Source: Deinococcus depolymerans (GTDB lineage: Bacteria > Deinococcota > Deinococci > Deinococcales > Deinococcaceae). Taken from it: a stretch of 64,000 nt of DNA. The position numbers were made by a program, and so were the translations under genes. Below, piece after piece: positions 56,407 to 64,000 of the stretch. The first letter of the stretch is position 1. The number at the start of each line of letters is the position of its first letter. The notes under the pieces are model-generated. The model saw nothing but the letters and a program-made list of their open reading frames with translations, did not search any database and was not told the DNA's origin. The stretch is taken from assembly GCF_039522025.1 (NCBI RefSeq), contig NZ_BAAADB010000015.1:1-64000 (forward strand), given 5' to 3'.

Positions 56407-57666
56407 ATGAAGAAAGTTATTGCACTCGTGAGCCTCACCGCCGCCATCGCCGCCAGCAGCAACGCCAGCGCCGTCACCGTGACCCTGGCCTGCGGGGCCG
56501 TCGGCCAGGAACTTCAGCTCTGCAAGGACGGGGCCGCCCGCTGGGCCAAGAAGACCGGCAACGAGGTCAAGATCTTCGAGAGCCCCAACCTCACCAACGA
56601 CCGCCTGGGCCTGTACCAGCAGCAGCTCGCCGCCAAGAGCAGCGACATCGACGTCTACCAGCTTGACGTCGTGTGGCCCGGCCTGCTCGCCCAGCACTTC
56701 GTGGACCTGAAAGGCAAGGTGCCGGCCGCCGAGGTGAACGCGCACTTCAAGGGCATCATCGACGCCAACACCGTGAACGGCAAACTGGTCGCCATGCCCT
56801 GGTTCACCGACGCCGGCCTGCTGTACTACCGCACCGACCTGCTCCAGAAGTACGGCTTCAAGAGCGCCCCCAAGACCTGGACCGAGATGGCCCTGATGGC
56901 CAAGAAGATCCAGGACGGCGAGCAGAAGACCAACAAGGCCTTCACCGGCTTCGTCTGGCAGGGCAAGAACTACGAGGGCCTGACCTGCGACGCCCTGGAA
57001 TGGGTCGTCAGCTTCGGCGGCGGTACCATCGTGGACAGCAGCGGCAAGATCACCATCAACAACGCCCAGGCCGCCAAGGCGCTCGACAGCGCCGCCAGCT
57101 GGATCAAGACCATCAGCCCCGCCGGCGTCACCACCTACGCCGAGGAAGAAGCGCGCGGCATCTTCCAGGCCGGCAACGCCGCCTTCATGCGCAACTGGCC
57201 CTACGCCTGGGCGCTCGGCCAGGGCGACGACTCCAAGGTCAAGGGCAAGATCGGCGTGGCCCCCCTGCCCAGCGGCGGCAGCCGCAACGCCGCCACCCTC
57301 GGCGGCTGGCAGCTCGGCGTGAGCAACTACAGCAAGAACCAGGCCGCCGCCATCGACCTCGTCCGCTACCTCGCCGGCCCCGCCGAGCAGAAGATCCGCG
57401 CGATCGAGGGCACGTACAACCCCACCATCACCACCCTGTACAAGGACAAGGACATCCTGAAGGCCAACCCCTTCTTCGGCAGCCTGTACAGCGTGTTCAC
57501 CAGCGCCGTGGCGCGTCCCTCCGGCCCCACCAAGAGCAAGTACAACCAGGTCTCCCAGGCCTTCAGCACCGCCGTCAGCGACGTGCTGAACGGCAAGATG
57601 AAGGGCCAGGCGGCCGTGGCGAAACTCAGCACCGACCTCGCCCGCATCAAGGGCCGCGGCTGGTAA
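56407..57666 (+). CDS. Trehalose/maltose-type sugar-binding protein
   Basis: 419-aa exported binding protein. Signal peptide [22 protein letters not shown], then [18 protein letters not shown]. The sequence [49 protein letters not shown] and [11 protein letters not shown] fits the trehalose/maltose-binding branch known from Thermus and Thermococcus. Two cysteines near the N terminus could form a disulfide. It leads the operon with the malF- and malG-like permeases. AAGGGGG precedes the ATG. Confidence 0.92.
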   Translation: MKKVIALVSLTAAIAASSNASAVTVTLACGAVGQELQLCKDGAARWAKKTGNEVKIFESPNLTNDRLGLYQQQLAAKSSDIDVYQLDVVWPGLLAQHFVDLKGKVPAAEVNAHFKGIIDANTVNGKLVAMPWFTDAGLLYYRTDLLQKYGFKSAPKTWTEMALMAKKIQDGEQKTNKAFTGFVWQGKNYEGLTCDALEWVVSFGGGTIVDSSGKITINNAQAAKALDSAASWIKTISPAGVTTYAEEEARGIFQAGNAAFMRNWPYAWALGQGDDSKVKGKIGVAPLPSGGSRNAATLGGWQLGVSNYSKNQAAAIDLVRYLAGPAEQKIRAIEGTYNPTITTLYKDKDILKANPFFGSLYSVFTSAVARPSGPTKSKYNQVSQAFSTAVSDVLNGKMKGQAAVAKLSTDLARIKGRGW

Positions 57667-57688
57667 GCCCCGCACACCCGCACCTCTG

Positions 57689-57824
57689 ATACAGACCCGG
57701 GCCCGCAGGTCAGCACCGACCTTCCGATCCGAGCGGACGCAGGCAGAAGAGTCACGGCTTCCGGGCGTGGGATCGGCCACTCGGCGCAGTTCCGAGTGAT
57801 CAACCAAGCAGACGGCCTCCGGAT
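57689..57824 (-). repeat. Degenerate copy of the palindromic element (copy 13), inside an operon
   Basis: Right arm first, 22 bp after the malE-like stop: ATACAGACCCGGGCC, then CGATCCGAGCGGACGCAGGC, GCTTCCGGGCGTGG, a decayed left hairpin GGATCGGCCACTCGG, and ending AAGCAGACGGCCTCCGG. It separates the binding-protein gene from the permease genes. Confidence 0.7.
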
Positions 57825-58016
57825 GAGAAGCCAAGCGGGGGGGACGCCCAGACTCTGGGATGTCTCCCCCGCCTGCCGTTCCCCCCGACCCGGCCCCCAC
57901 AGGCGGCGCGTACACTGCCCACACGCCCCCGCCCGCTCCGGCTTCCGTCGCCCGCCCGACCGTTCCCGGCCCCCACGTCCCCGCCCTGAACCCGCGCCAA
58001 AGGAGGCCACCCGACC

Positions 58017-58946
58017 ATGACCGTCAAGACTCCCGTTCCAGCCGCGCCCGTGAAATCACGCGGCATCGAAGCGGCCCGCGCCCGGACGGCCCTGTGGCTG
58101 CTGCTGCCCACCCTGATCGCCATTGCCCTGGTCGCCGGGTACCCGCTGTACCGGACCATCTACTTCTCGCTGTTCGAGGCGAACCTGACCAGCCCGGACC
58201 AGCGGACGTTCATCGGGCTGGGGAACTTCTGGTTCACCACCGAGGACGGCGTCGCGCTGGGCTTCCTGCAGGACCCCAAGTGGTGGGGCGCCGTGAAGAA
58301 CACCCTGCTGTTCACCGTGGTGTCGGTGTTCCTGGAAACGGTGTTCGGCATGATCATCGCGCTGGTCGTGAACAGCGCGTTCAGGGGACGCGGGTTCCTG
58401 CGGACCGCCATGCTGGTTCCCTGGGCGATTCCCACGGTCGTGTCGGCGCAGATGTGGGCGTACCTGTACAACGACTCCTTCGGCCTGATCGGGCGCGGCC
58501 TGCTGGGCGGCCAGGCGGTCCTGGCGAACACCGACAGCGCCATCTGGGCGCTGATCGCCGTGGACGTCTGGAAGACCACGTCCTTCATGGCGCTGCTGAT
58601 CCTGGCCGGCCTTCAGAGCCTGCCCAGCGACATGTACGAGGCGGCCGACATGGACGGCGCGAGCAAATGGACGCAGTTCTGGCGCCTGACGCTGCCGCTG
58701 CTGCGCCCGGCGCTGCTGGTCGCGCTGGTGTTCCGCAGCCTGGACGCCCTGCGCGTGTTCGACGTGATGTCCGTGATGCTGGGGAACGTGAACGCCGCCA
58801 GCACCAGCATGACCGGTTACGCCCGCCAGGCGCTGATCGACAACCAGCTGCTGGGCCTGGGCAGCGCCGTCAGCGTCGCCGTGTTCGTGATCATCATGGT
58901 GATCGTCGTGATGTACGTCACCGCCTTCCGCGTCAAGTTCGACTGA
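58017..58946 (+). CDS. Trehalose/maltose-type ABC permease, MalF-like
   Basis: 309-aa membrane permease with six predicted helices and the EAA loop [24 protein letters not shown]. No large periplasmic loop, unlike the MalF of the first importer. AAAGGAGG lies before the ATG at 58017. A TACACT box near 57910 may give some separate transcription. Its stop is 18 bp before the malG-like start. Confidence 0.92.
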   Translation: MTVKTPVPAAPVKSRGIEAARARTALWLLLPTLIAIALVAGYPLYRTIYFSLFEANLTSPDQRTFIGLGNFWFTTEDGVALGFLQDPKWWGAVKNTLLFTVVSVFLETVFGMIIALVVNSAFRGRGFLRTAMLVPWAIPTVVSAQMWAYLYNDSFGLIGRGLLGGQAVLANTDSAIWALIAVDVWKTTSFMALLILAGLQSLPSDMYEAADMDGASKWTQFWRLTLPLLRPALLVALVFRSLDALRVFDVMSVMLGNVNAASTSMTGYARQALIDNQLLGLGSAVSVAVFVIIMVIVVMYVTAFRVKFD

Positions 58947-58964
58947 TTCCCAGGAGGTGACCCC

Positions 58965-59816
58965 ATGAACCTGAAAAACACCAACCCCACCCTGTACTAC
59001 CTGCAACGCGCCGGCTTCTACCTGCTGGTCCTGGTGATCGGCGTGTACCTGCTCGCCCCGTTCTTCTGGGCGGTCCTGACCAGCCTGCGCTCGCCCGGCG
59101 ACCTGTTCCTCACGCCGCTGGAATTCATCGGTGCCAGGACGACCTTCAGCAACTACGCGGACGTGTTCGCCAACCCGAACTTCCAGCGGGGCCTGATCTA
59201 CTCGCTGATCGTGGCGGTCGGCTCGGTCGCCATCAGCCTGCTGCTCGGCGCGTTCTCCGCGTACGCGCTGGGCCGCTTCCGCTTCAGCGGCAAGAGCATC
59301 GTCATGTACGTGATCCTGGCGGTCAGCGTGTTCCCGCAGATCGCGGTGCTCTCGGGCCTGTACACCCTGATCAACAACCTGGGGCTGTACAACAACCCGC
59401 TGGGCCTGATCCTGTCGTACCTGATCTTCACCATTCCGTTCACGGTCTGGGTGCTGACCAGCTTCGTGCGCGACATCCCGGGCGAGCTGGAGGAAGCGGC
59501 CCTGGTGGACGGCGCCAGCCCCCTGCAGACCCTGTTCCTGGTGCTGTTCCCGGTCATGATGCCGGCGCTGGTCACGACCGGCCTGCTGGCCTTCATCAAC
59601 GCCTGGAACGAGTACCTGTTCGCGCTGACCTTCACCAGCACCAACCGCACGGTGCCGGTCGTGATCGCCAACTACTCGGGCGCCACGCAGTTCGACCAGC
59701 CGTGGGGGCAGATCATGGCGGCCAGCATCGTCGTCACGGTGCCGCTGATCATCCTGGTGCTGGTGTTCCAGCGCAACATCGTCTCGGGCCTGACCGCCGG
59801 GGCCGTCAAGGGCTGA
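58965..59816 (+). CDS. Trehalose/maltose-type ABC permease, MalG-like
   Basis: 283-aa membrane permease of normal MalG length with six predicted helices and EAA loop [30 protein letters not shown] precedes the ATG. It completes the importer with the two upstream genes; the ATPase must come from elsewhere, probably a shared MsmK/MalK-type subunit. Confidence 0.92.
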   Translation: MNLKNTNPTLYYLQRAGFYLLVLVIGVYLLAPFFWAVLTSLRSPGDLFLTPLEFIGARTTFSNYADVFANPNFQRGLIYSLIVAVGSVAISLLLGAFSAYALGRFRFSGKSIVMYVILAVSVFPQIAVLSGLYTLINNLGLYNNPLGLILSYLIFTIPFTVWVLTSFVRDIPGELEEAALVDGASPLQTLFLVLFPVMMPALVTTGLLAFINAWNEYLFALTFTSTNRTVPVVIANYSGATQFDQPWGQIMAASIVVTVPLIILVLVFQRNIVSGLTAGAVKG

Positions 59817-59846
59817 AGCCCACCCCACCGCGCCCGCTCTTCCTGC

Positions 59847-59879
59847 GTCCCCGCCAAACCCGGCGGGGACGGGTCTTTT
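59847..59879 (+). terminator. Rho-independent terminator of the second sugar importer
   Basis: Nine-bp stem GTCCCCGCC / GGCGGGGAC, loop AAACCC, followed by GGGTCTTTT, 31 bp after the permease stop. Confidence 0.85.
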
Positions 59880-60046
59880 CCGCGGGCCGCACCCGCACCT
59901 GTGTAGACGCCCGGGGGGGCACGCAGGCACATCTGGCTGGACATCCCGCTCCGGCCGCGTCCACCGCCCCTATGCTCGAACGGCGACCGCACATGGGCTT
60001 CACCGCTCGCACTTCCCGCCCATGCGCCCGACACGAGGAGTTCCAC

Positions 60047-61198
60047 ATGTCTGCTACCCGAAAGACCGTCACCCTGGCCGCACTGCTGCTGGGATCCGGC
60101 GCCAGCGCCCAGGGCACCATCAAGATCGCCACCCTCTCCCCGCTGTCCGGGGCACTCAGCAGCCTGGGCAGCCAGGTCCGCAACGGCACCCAGCTGGCCG
60201 TCACCGAGGCCGCGCCCGCCTTCGCGAAACTGGGCCTGAAGGTGCAACTCGTCGCGTTCGACGATCAGGCCGACCCCGCCACCGGCACCGCCGCCGCCCG
60301 CAAGATCGCCGCCGACCGGCAGGTACTGGCCGTGATCGGCGCGCTGAACTCCGGCGTCACCATCCCCGCCAGCGCCGCCCTGAACAGCAGCCACGTGGTC
60401 ATGGTGAACTCTGCCAGCACCGCCAATCAGGTCACGGACCGCGGGCTGCGGAACATCAACCGCATCGTGCCGCGCGACGACGCGCAGGGACCCGCCGGGG
60501 CCAGCTTCCTGCGCGGAACCCTGAAGGCCCGGAAGGTCTACCTGCTGAACGACAAGACCGCCTACGGGGAAGGCCTGGCCAACGAGGTGGAACGCCGCCT
60601 GAAAGCAGACGGCGTGAAGGTCCTGACGAACGAGGGCACCGAGGAGAAAAGCGACTTCACGGCCGTGATCGCCAAGATCCGCCTTCAGAAACCCGACGCG
60701 ATCTACTTCGGCGGCGTGTACAACCAGGTCGGGGTGTTCCTGCGGCAGCTGCGCGGCGCGGGCGTCATGGTCCCGGTGGTCGGCGGTGACGGCCTGGACA
60801 GCAGCGAGCTGAGCAGGATCGCCGGTCCCGGCGCGCGGGACGTGTACTACACCACCACGGCCGCGCCGGTCGACTCGCTCCCGAGCGCCCGGACCTTCGC
60901 GGCGGCATACCGCAAGACCTTCGGAACGGCCCCGCAGGGCTTCGCCGTCTTTGGGTACGACGCGGCCCGCGTGGCCCTGCAGGGCGTCCTGGCTGCCGCC
61001 CGCGCAAACGGCAACCGCGCCCCCAGCCGCGAGCAGGTCGAGCGTGCCGTGCGGCGCGGCACGTACACGGGCCTGACCGGCACGGTCGCCTTCAACAGCG
61101 TCGGCGACCGCCGCGAGGCGAAACTGTACGTCATGAAACTCAGCGGCTCCAGGGCCACCCTGAGCACCACGGTCAAGGTGCAGGCCCCGGCCCGCTGA
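60047..61198 (+). CDS. Branched-chain amino acid-type ABC substrate-binding protein (LivJ-like)
   Basis: 383-aa exported binding protein of the LivJ/leucine-binding type (periplasmic-binding fold I). Signal peptide TVTLAALLLGSGASA is followed by IKIATLSPLSGALSSLGSQVRNGTQLA and AVIGALNSGVTIPASAALN; KVYLLNDKTAYGEGLANEV is typical. No permease or ATPase genes adjoin, so it is an orphan binding protein; its ligand may be an amino acid, amide or urea. GAGGAG lies before the ATG at 60047; longer in-frame starts are rejected. Confidence 0.88.
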   Translation: MSATRKTVTLAALLLGSGASAQGTIKIATLSPLSGALSSLGSQVRNGTQLAVTEAAPAFAKLGLKVQLVAFDDQADPATGTAAARKIAADRQVLAVIGALNSGVTIPASAALNSSHVVMVNSASTANQVTDRGLRNINRIVPRDDAQGPAGASFLRGTLKARKVYLLNDKTAYGEGLANEVERRLKADGVKVLTNEGTEEKSDFTAVIAKIRLQKPDAIYFGGVYNQVGVFLRQLRGAGVMVPVVGGDGLDSSELSRIAGPGARDVYYTTTAAPVDSLPSARTFAAAYRKTFGTAPQGFAVFGYDAARVALQGVLAAARANGNRAPSREQVERAVRRGTYTGLTGTVAFNSVGDRREAKLYVMKLSGSRATLSTTVKVQAPAR

Positions 61199-61230
61199 CC
61201 CGCGGCGCGGGGAGCCGGAAGCACGCCCTC

Positions 61231-61281
61231 ATACGGACTCGGACTGAACGGCTTTGTAAGCCATTCAATCGGAGTCCGTAT
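61231..61281. repeat. Minimal palindromic element, right hairpin only (copy 14)
   Basis: 51 nt beginning ATACGGACTCGGACTGAACGG and ending GGAGTCCGTAT, so the entire sequence is one imperfect palindrome around TTTGT. It corresponds to the right arm of the full elements closed by its own terminal repeat. Its last base is the first base of the complement of the pfkA stop codon. Confidence 0.9.
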
Positions 61282-62312
61282 CAGATGCTGAGGGTCTTGG
61301 CGCAGCGGTACAGGTCGCGGTTGACGTCCTTGCGTTTCTCCCAGGTGTCGCTCAGGGGAATGAAGGTGATGGTGTGGTTCTGGCGGCCGACCATGACGTC
61401 GCTGCGCCCTTCCATCAGGGCGTACACGGCGGCCTCGCCCAGGCGGCTGGCGAGCACGCGGTCGCTGCTGACGGGGCTGCCGCCGCGCTGGATGTGGCCC
61501 AGGATGCTCACGCGGGTTTCCATGCCGGTCCCGGCCTCGATGGCGTCCGCGACGCCCTGCGCGCCGCCCGGGTAGCCCTCGGCGACGATGATGATGCTGC
61601 CGGTCTTGCCCTTGGCGACGCTTTCCTTGACGACGTCCACGACGCAGCTGACGTCCTTGGCGTCCTCGGGGATGAAGACCTCCTCGGCGCCGCCGGCCAC
61701 GGCGACGTCCAGGGCGATGTGCCCGGCGTGGCGGCCCATGACCTCGATCACGAAGATGCGTTCGTGGCTGGCGCCGGTGTCGCGGAGTTTGTCCACGGCG
61801 TCCAGGGCGGTCTCGACGGCCGTGAAGTACCCGATGGTGTGGTCGGTGCCGTACAGGTCGTTGTCGATGGTGCCGGGCACGCCGATCACGGGAATGCCGT
61901 GCTCCTGCTGGAGGTAGTGGGCGCCGTGGAAGCTGCCGTCCCCGCCGATGACGATCAGGCCGTCCACCTGGCGGTCGCGCAGGTGCTGTGCGCCGCGTGC
62001 GCGGCCTTCCGGGGTGCGCCAGGTGTGGCTGCGGGCGGTCAGGAGGATGGTGCCGCCGCGCTGGATGGTGTTGGCCACGTCGCGCGGGCCGAGGATCTGC
62101 AACTCGCCGCGGTGCAGGCCGGAGAAGCCGCGGCGGACGCCGACGACCTCGATGCCCTCGGACGTGGCGGTGCGGACGACGGCGCGGATGGCGGCGTTCA
62201 TGCCGGGGGCGTCGCCGCCGCTGGTGAGGACGGCGACGCGGCGCACACCGGCGGGGTTGGGGTGACGGTGGGGTTCAGCGGTGAGGGCGGGGGTGGGATG
62301 CTGATCGGTCAT
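61281..62312 (-). CDS. pfkA: 6-phosphofructokinase (ATP)
   Basis: Phosphorylates fructose 6-phosphate in glycolysis. 343 aa. [19 protein letters not shown] at the N terminus; [15 protein letters not shown] has Gly-Asp-Gly where PPi enzymes have Asp, indicating ATP dependence; [16 protein letters not shown] holds the catalytic Asp; [12 protein letters not shown] and [11 protein letters not shown] follow. About 25 extra polar residues precede the core. It lies 12 bp after the rsmI stop and is probably co-transcribed with it. The stop is flush with the minimal palindromic element. Confidence 0.95.
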   Translation of the reverse strand: MTDQHPTPALTAEPHRHPNPAGVRRVAVLTSGGDAPGMNAAIRAVVRTATSEGIEVVGVRRGFSGLHRGELQILGPRDVANTIQRGGTILLTARSHTWRTPEGRARGAQHLRDRQVDGLIVIGGDGSFHGAHYLQQEHGIPVIGVPGTIDNDLYGTDHTIGYFTAVETALDAVDKLRDTGASHERIFVIEVMGRHAGHIALDVAVAGGAEEVFIPEDAKDVSCVVDVVKESVAKGKTGSIIIVAEGYPGGAQGVADAIEAGTGMETRVSILGHIQRGGSPVSSDRVLASRLGEAAVYALMEGRSDVMVGRQNHTITFIPLSDTWEKRKDVNRDLYRCAKTLSI

Positions 62313-62324
62313 AGGGGCCTCGTT

Positions 62325-63290
62325 TCATGGGCGGCGTGACGACGGACCGGCCTGGGTGCCGGTTGCCTGTAACGCCAGGGCATATGCGTCATTCTTACGC
62401 AAACCCTGCGAAACGAGAAGGTCACGTATATCCCTCACCCCCAGGCCCTGGGCGGCCCAGGCCTGCGCCTGCCCCAGGTGATCGACCTGCGCGGCCTCGG
62501 CGGCGGCCTCGGCCTCGCTGCGGCCCGCGACGACCACGGCGATCTCGCCGCGCACGCCGCCGCCGAAATGGGCGGCGAGTTCGCGCAGGGTGCCGCGCGC
62601 CGTCTCCTCGAAACGTTTGCTGAGTTCGCGCGTCACGCTGGCCGCCCGGCCCTCCCCGCAGGCCTGCGCGAGGTCCAGCAACGTGGCCTGCAGGCGGTGC
62701 GGGCTCTCGTACAGCACGGTGGTCTCCGCGCGGGCGGCGATGGCCGACAGCCGCTCCTTGCGGTCCCGGCCACTGCGCGGCAGGAAACCCTCGAAGGTGA
62801 AGCGCCCGCCGGGCAGGCCCGACAGGACCAGCGCCGGCACGAAGGCGGTCGCGCCGGGCAGCACCTCGACAGGAATGTCGGCGGCGACGGCCGCCTGCAC
62901 GAGTTCCGCGCCGGGATCGCTGATGCCGGGCGTGCCGGCGTCACTGACGTACGCCAGGCGCGGGTGCTTCTCGAGCACCTGCGGGGCGCGGCGCATGGTG
63001 TGCGCGTCCAGCCGCACCAGCGGTTTGCGGATGCCCAGGTGCGTCAGGAGCGCGCCGGTGCGGCGGGTGTCCTCGCAGGCGACCGCGTCGGCGGCCCGCA
63101 GTACCTCCAGGGCGCGCAGGGTGATGTCCCCCAGGTTGCCGACCGGGGTGGGGACCAGCCACACGCGCGCGCCGTCCGGGAGTTCCAGGGGTGCGGCGTC
63201 CGGCGGGATCGGGTCGGCCATGCCGTCCTCGCCGGGAAGGTCGGTGTCCGTCTGGTCCGGGGATGCCGGCCCGGTCCGGGGATCAGTCAT
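62325..63290 (-). CDS. rsmI: 16S rRNA (cytidine-2'-O)-methyltransferase
   Basis: Methylates the 2'-OH of C1402 in 16S rRNA, tetrapyrrole-methylase fold. 321 aa. LVPTPVGNLGDITLRALEVLRAADAVACEDTR, YVSDAGTPGISDPG, PGATAFVPALVLSGLPGGRFTFEGFLPR and ETTVLYESPHRL are family motifs. About 35 N-terminal residues before LPDGARVWLVPT are not conserved; a later start is possible. Its start overlaps the end of the upstream small gene by 8 bp. Confidence 0.94.
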   Translation of the reverse strand: MTDPRTGPASPDQTDTDLPGEDGMADPIPPDAAPLELPDGARVWLVPTPVGNLGDITLRALEVLRAADAVACEDTRRTGALLTHLGIRKPLVRLDAHTMRRAPQVLEKHPRLAYVSDAGTPGISDPGAELVQAAVAADIPVEVLPGATAFVPALVLSGLPGGRFTFEGFLPRSGRDRKERLSAIAARAETTVLYESPHRLQATLLDLAQACGEGRAASVTRELSKRFEETARGTLRELAAHFGGGVRGEIAVVVAGRSEAEAAAEAAQVDHLGQAQAWAAQGLGVRDIRDLLVSQGLRKNDAYALALQATGTQAGPSSRRP

Positions 63291-63579
63291 TGGCGACCCG
63301 CGGTCCCCGCCCGTACCCGAGCGCGGCCTGCCCGAGTCCGGCGGCGGCGCTGCTGGCCTGTTCGCCCACGCGGGTGGCCTGCTCGCTCAGGGTGGCGGCC
63401 AGTCCGGTGTTCGGCTTCAGGCGCACCTTGACCTTGCGGGGCCGCTTGAGGACGTTGGTGATGCGGGCGCGCAGCAGTTCGCCCTCCCCGACAGTGACGG
63501 TCACGACCGTGCCTTCCGGCAGGCGGCCCCCGATCACGACGACCACGCCGTTTTCCACGACGCCCTTGTAGGCTTTCAT
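63283..63579 (-). CDS. Small protein with AF2212/DUF104-like N-terminal domain, 98 aa
   Basis: The N terminus KAYKGVVENGVVVVIGGRLPEGTVVTVTV resembles the small beta domain of AF2212/DUF104-type proteins, some of which are antitoxins. The rest (KRPRKVKVRLKPNTGLAATLSEQATRVG) is basic, then an Ala/Gly-rich tail. No toxin gene is recognisable beside it. Coupled by 4-bp overlap (ATGA) to the upstream membrane-protein gene and overlapping rsmI, so all lie on one transcript. The assignment is tentative. Confidence 0.65.
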   Translation of the reverse strand: MKAYKGVVENGVVVVIGGRLPEGTVVTVTVGEGELLRARITNVLKRPRKVKVRLKPNTGLAATLSEQATRVGEQASSAAAGLGQAALGYGRGPRVAND

Positions 63580-64000
63580 GCTTCCCTCCTCTGGGCGCGG
63601 CGCTGACGGCGCTCGGCACTGGACAGCGCTTCACGCAGCGCGACGATTTCCGATTCGCGGGCTCCGCCCAGACGGGCGTACCGGTCGATGACCTCGGCGG
63701 CCTCGCGGCGGCGGTCCAGGCGCAGCAGCAGGCTGCCCAGGTGCTCACCTCCCACGAAGTAGGAACGGGGATTCTGCGGGTCGGCCGCCACCTGCGCGCG
63801 TGCGGCCGCCAGCCGCTCCAGGTGAACGCGGTGCCGGTTGACCTGCCAGCGCACCAGGAAGGTCGCCAGTCCGAAGGTCAGGACCGCGCCCATGACCGAC
63901 ACGGACACCGCCTCGGGCACGCCGACGGCCGAGCCGACACGCACGGTCAGCGGAAAGCAGAACGCCAGGACGACCAGGACCGCCAGGGTCGCCGCGTAGT
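63576..64000 (-). CDS. Partial membrane protein with TPR-like tail, 5' end outside the window
   Basis: The frame is open to the window edge. Residues visible include a membrane helix (AATLAVLVVLAFCFPLTV), a second (AVSVSVMGAVLTFGLATFLVRW), and a cytoplasmic helical part with ADPQNPRSYFVGGEHLGSLLLRLDRRREAAEVIDRYARLG, which resembles a TPR unit. An internal GTG at 63944 would cut the first helix, so the true start is likely upstream. It is the first gene seen of the unit leading into rsmI and pfkA. Confidence 0.7.
   Translation of the reverse strand, partial: YAATLAVLVVLAFCFPLTVRVGSAVGVPEAVSVSVMGAVLTFGLATFLVRWQVNRHRVHLERLAAARAQVAADPQNPRSYFVGGEHLGSLLLRLDRRREAAEVIDRYARLGGARESEIVALREALSSAERRQRRAQRREA

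Overview
The window is very GC-rich DNA with dense genes on both strands, and it looks like a chromosomal segment of a Deinococcus species. Supporting signs are a SpoVS homologue in an otherwise non-sporulator-like gene set, an Nramp manganese importer, RecN and RecF, exported proteins with alanine/serine-rich signal peptides, and above all the promoter style. About two dozen genes have a TANNNT hexamer ending 5-8 nt before an ATG or GTG with no Shine-Dalgarno sequence, the signature of leaderless mRNA known in Deinococcus. I see no rRNA, tRNA, CRISPR array, insertion sequence or prophage. No species can be named from the sequence alone.

Layout. 0-8.6 kb: ROK protein, proline catabolism (pruA), DinB-Dut pair, two class III aminotransferases, two divergent rhodaneses and a MIP18/PaaD-like Fe-S factor. 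8.7-16.6 kb: membrane zinc peptidase, spoVS, oligoendopeptidase F, a SET-type sugar efflux pump behind a seven-codon leader peptide, trpBA and gluQ. 16.6-19.2 kb: a ParA / ribbon-helix-helix / membrane HEAGH protein cluster, then a PIG-L deacetylase. 19.4-27 kb: BMP-type binding protein, a PrcB-domain lipoprotein, recN, an amphipathic helical protein and pckA. 27.4-31.7 kb: a maltose-type ABC importer (malE, malF, malG, minus strand). 32-45.9 kb: MFS pump, rsmB, small unknowns, deoD, an AlaX-like editing protein, class V aminotransferase, CAP protein, CoA-disulfide reductase homologue, beta-propeller-like protein and serA. 46-56.2 kb: mntH, paaI-aat, recF-dciA, moaB, truD, unknowns and a Schlafen/AlbA-type regulator. 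56.4-64 kb: a second sugar ABC importer, livJ-like binding protein, pfkA, rsmI and a partial membrane-protein gene.

The main non-gene feature is a family of about 14 dispersed palindromic elements (roughly 50-160 bp) with terminal inverted repeats and two internal hairpins whose stems change in a compensatory way between copies. Every convergent gene pair with more than about 70 bp between the genes carries a copy or a fragment. In six cases the element begins exactly inside the stop codon of a gene, always with the same arm first.

Regulatory links: LacI-family-type operators (core GAACCGCTTCC) occur at pckA and at both sugar-binding-protein genes, which suggests joint control of sugar import and gluconeogenesis by a regulator outside the window. 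mntH has an 8-bp-arm DtxR/MntR-like palindrome on its -10 box. Neither sugar importer has its own ATPase gene here.
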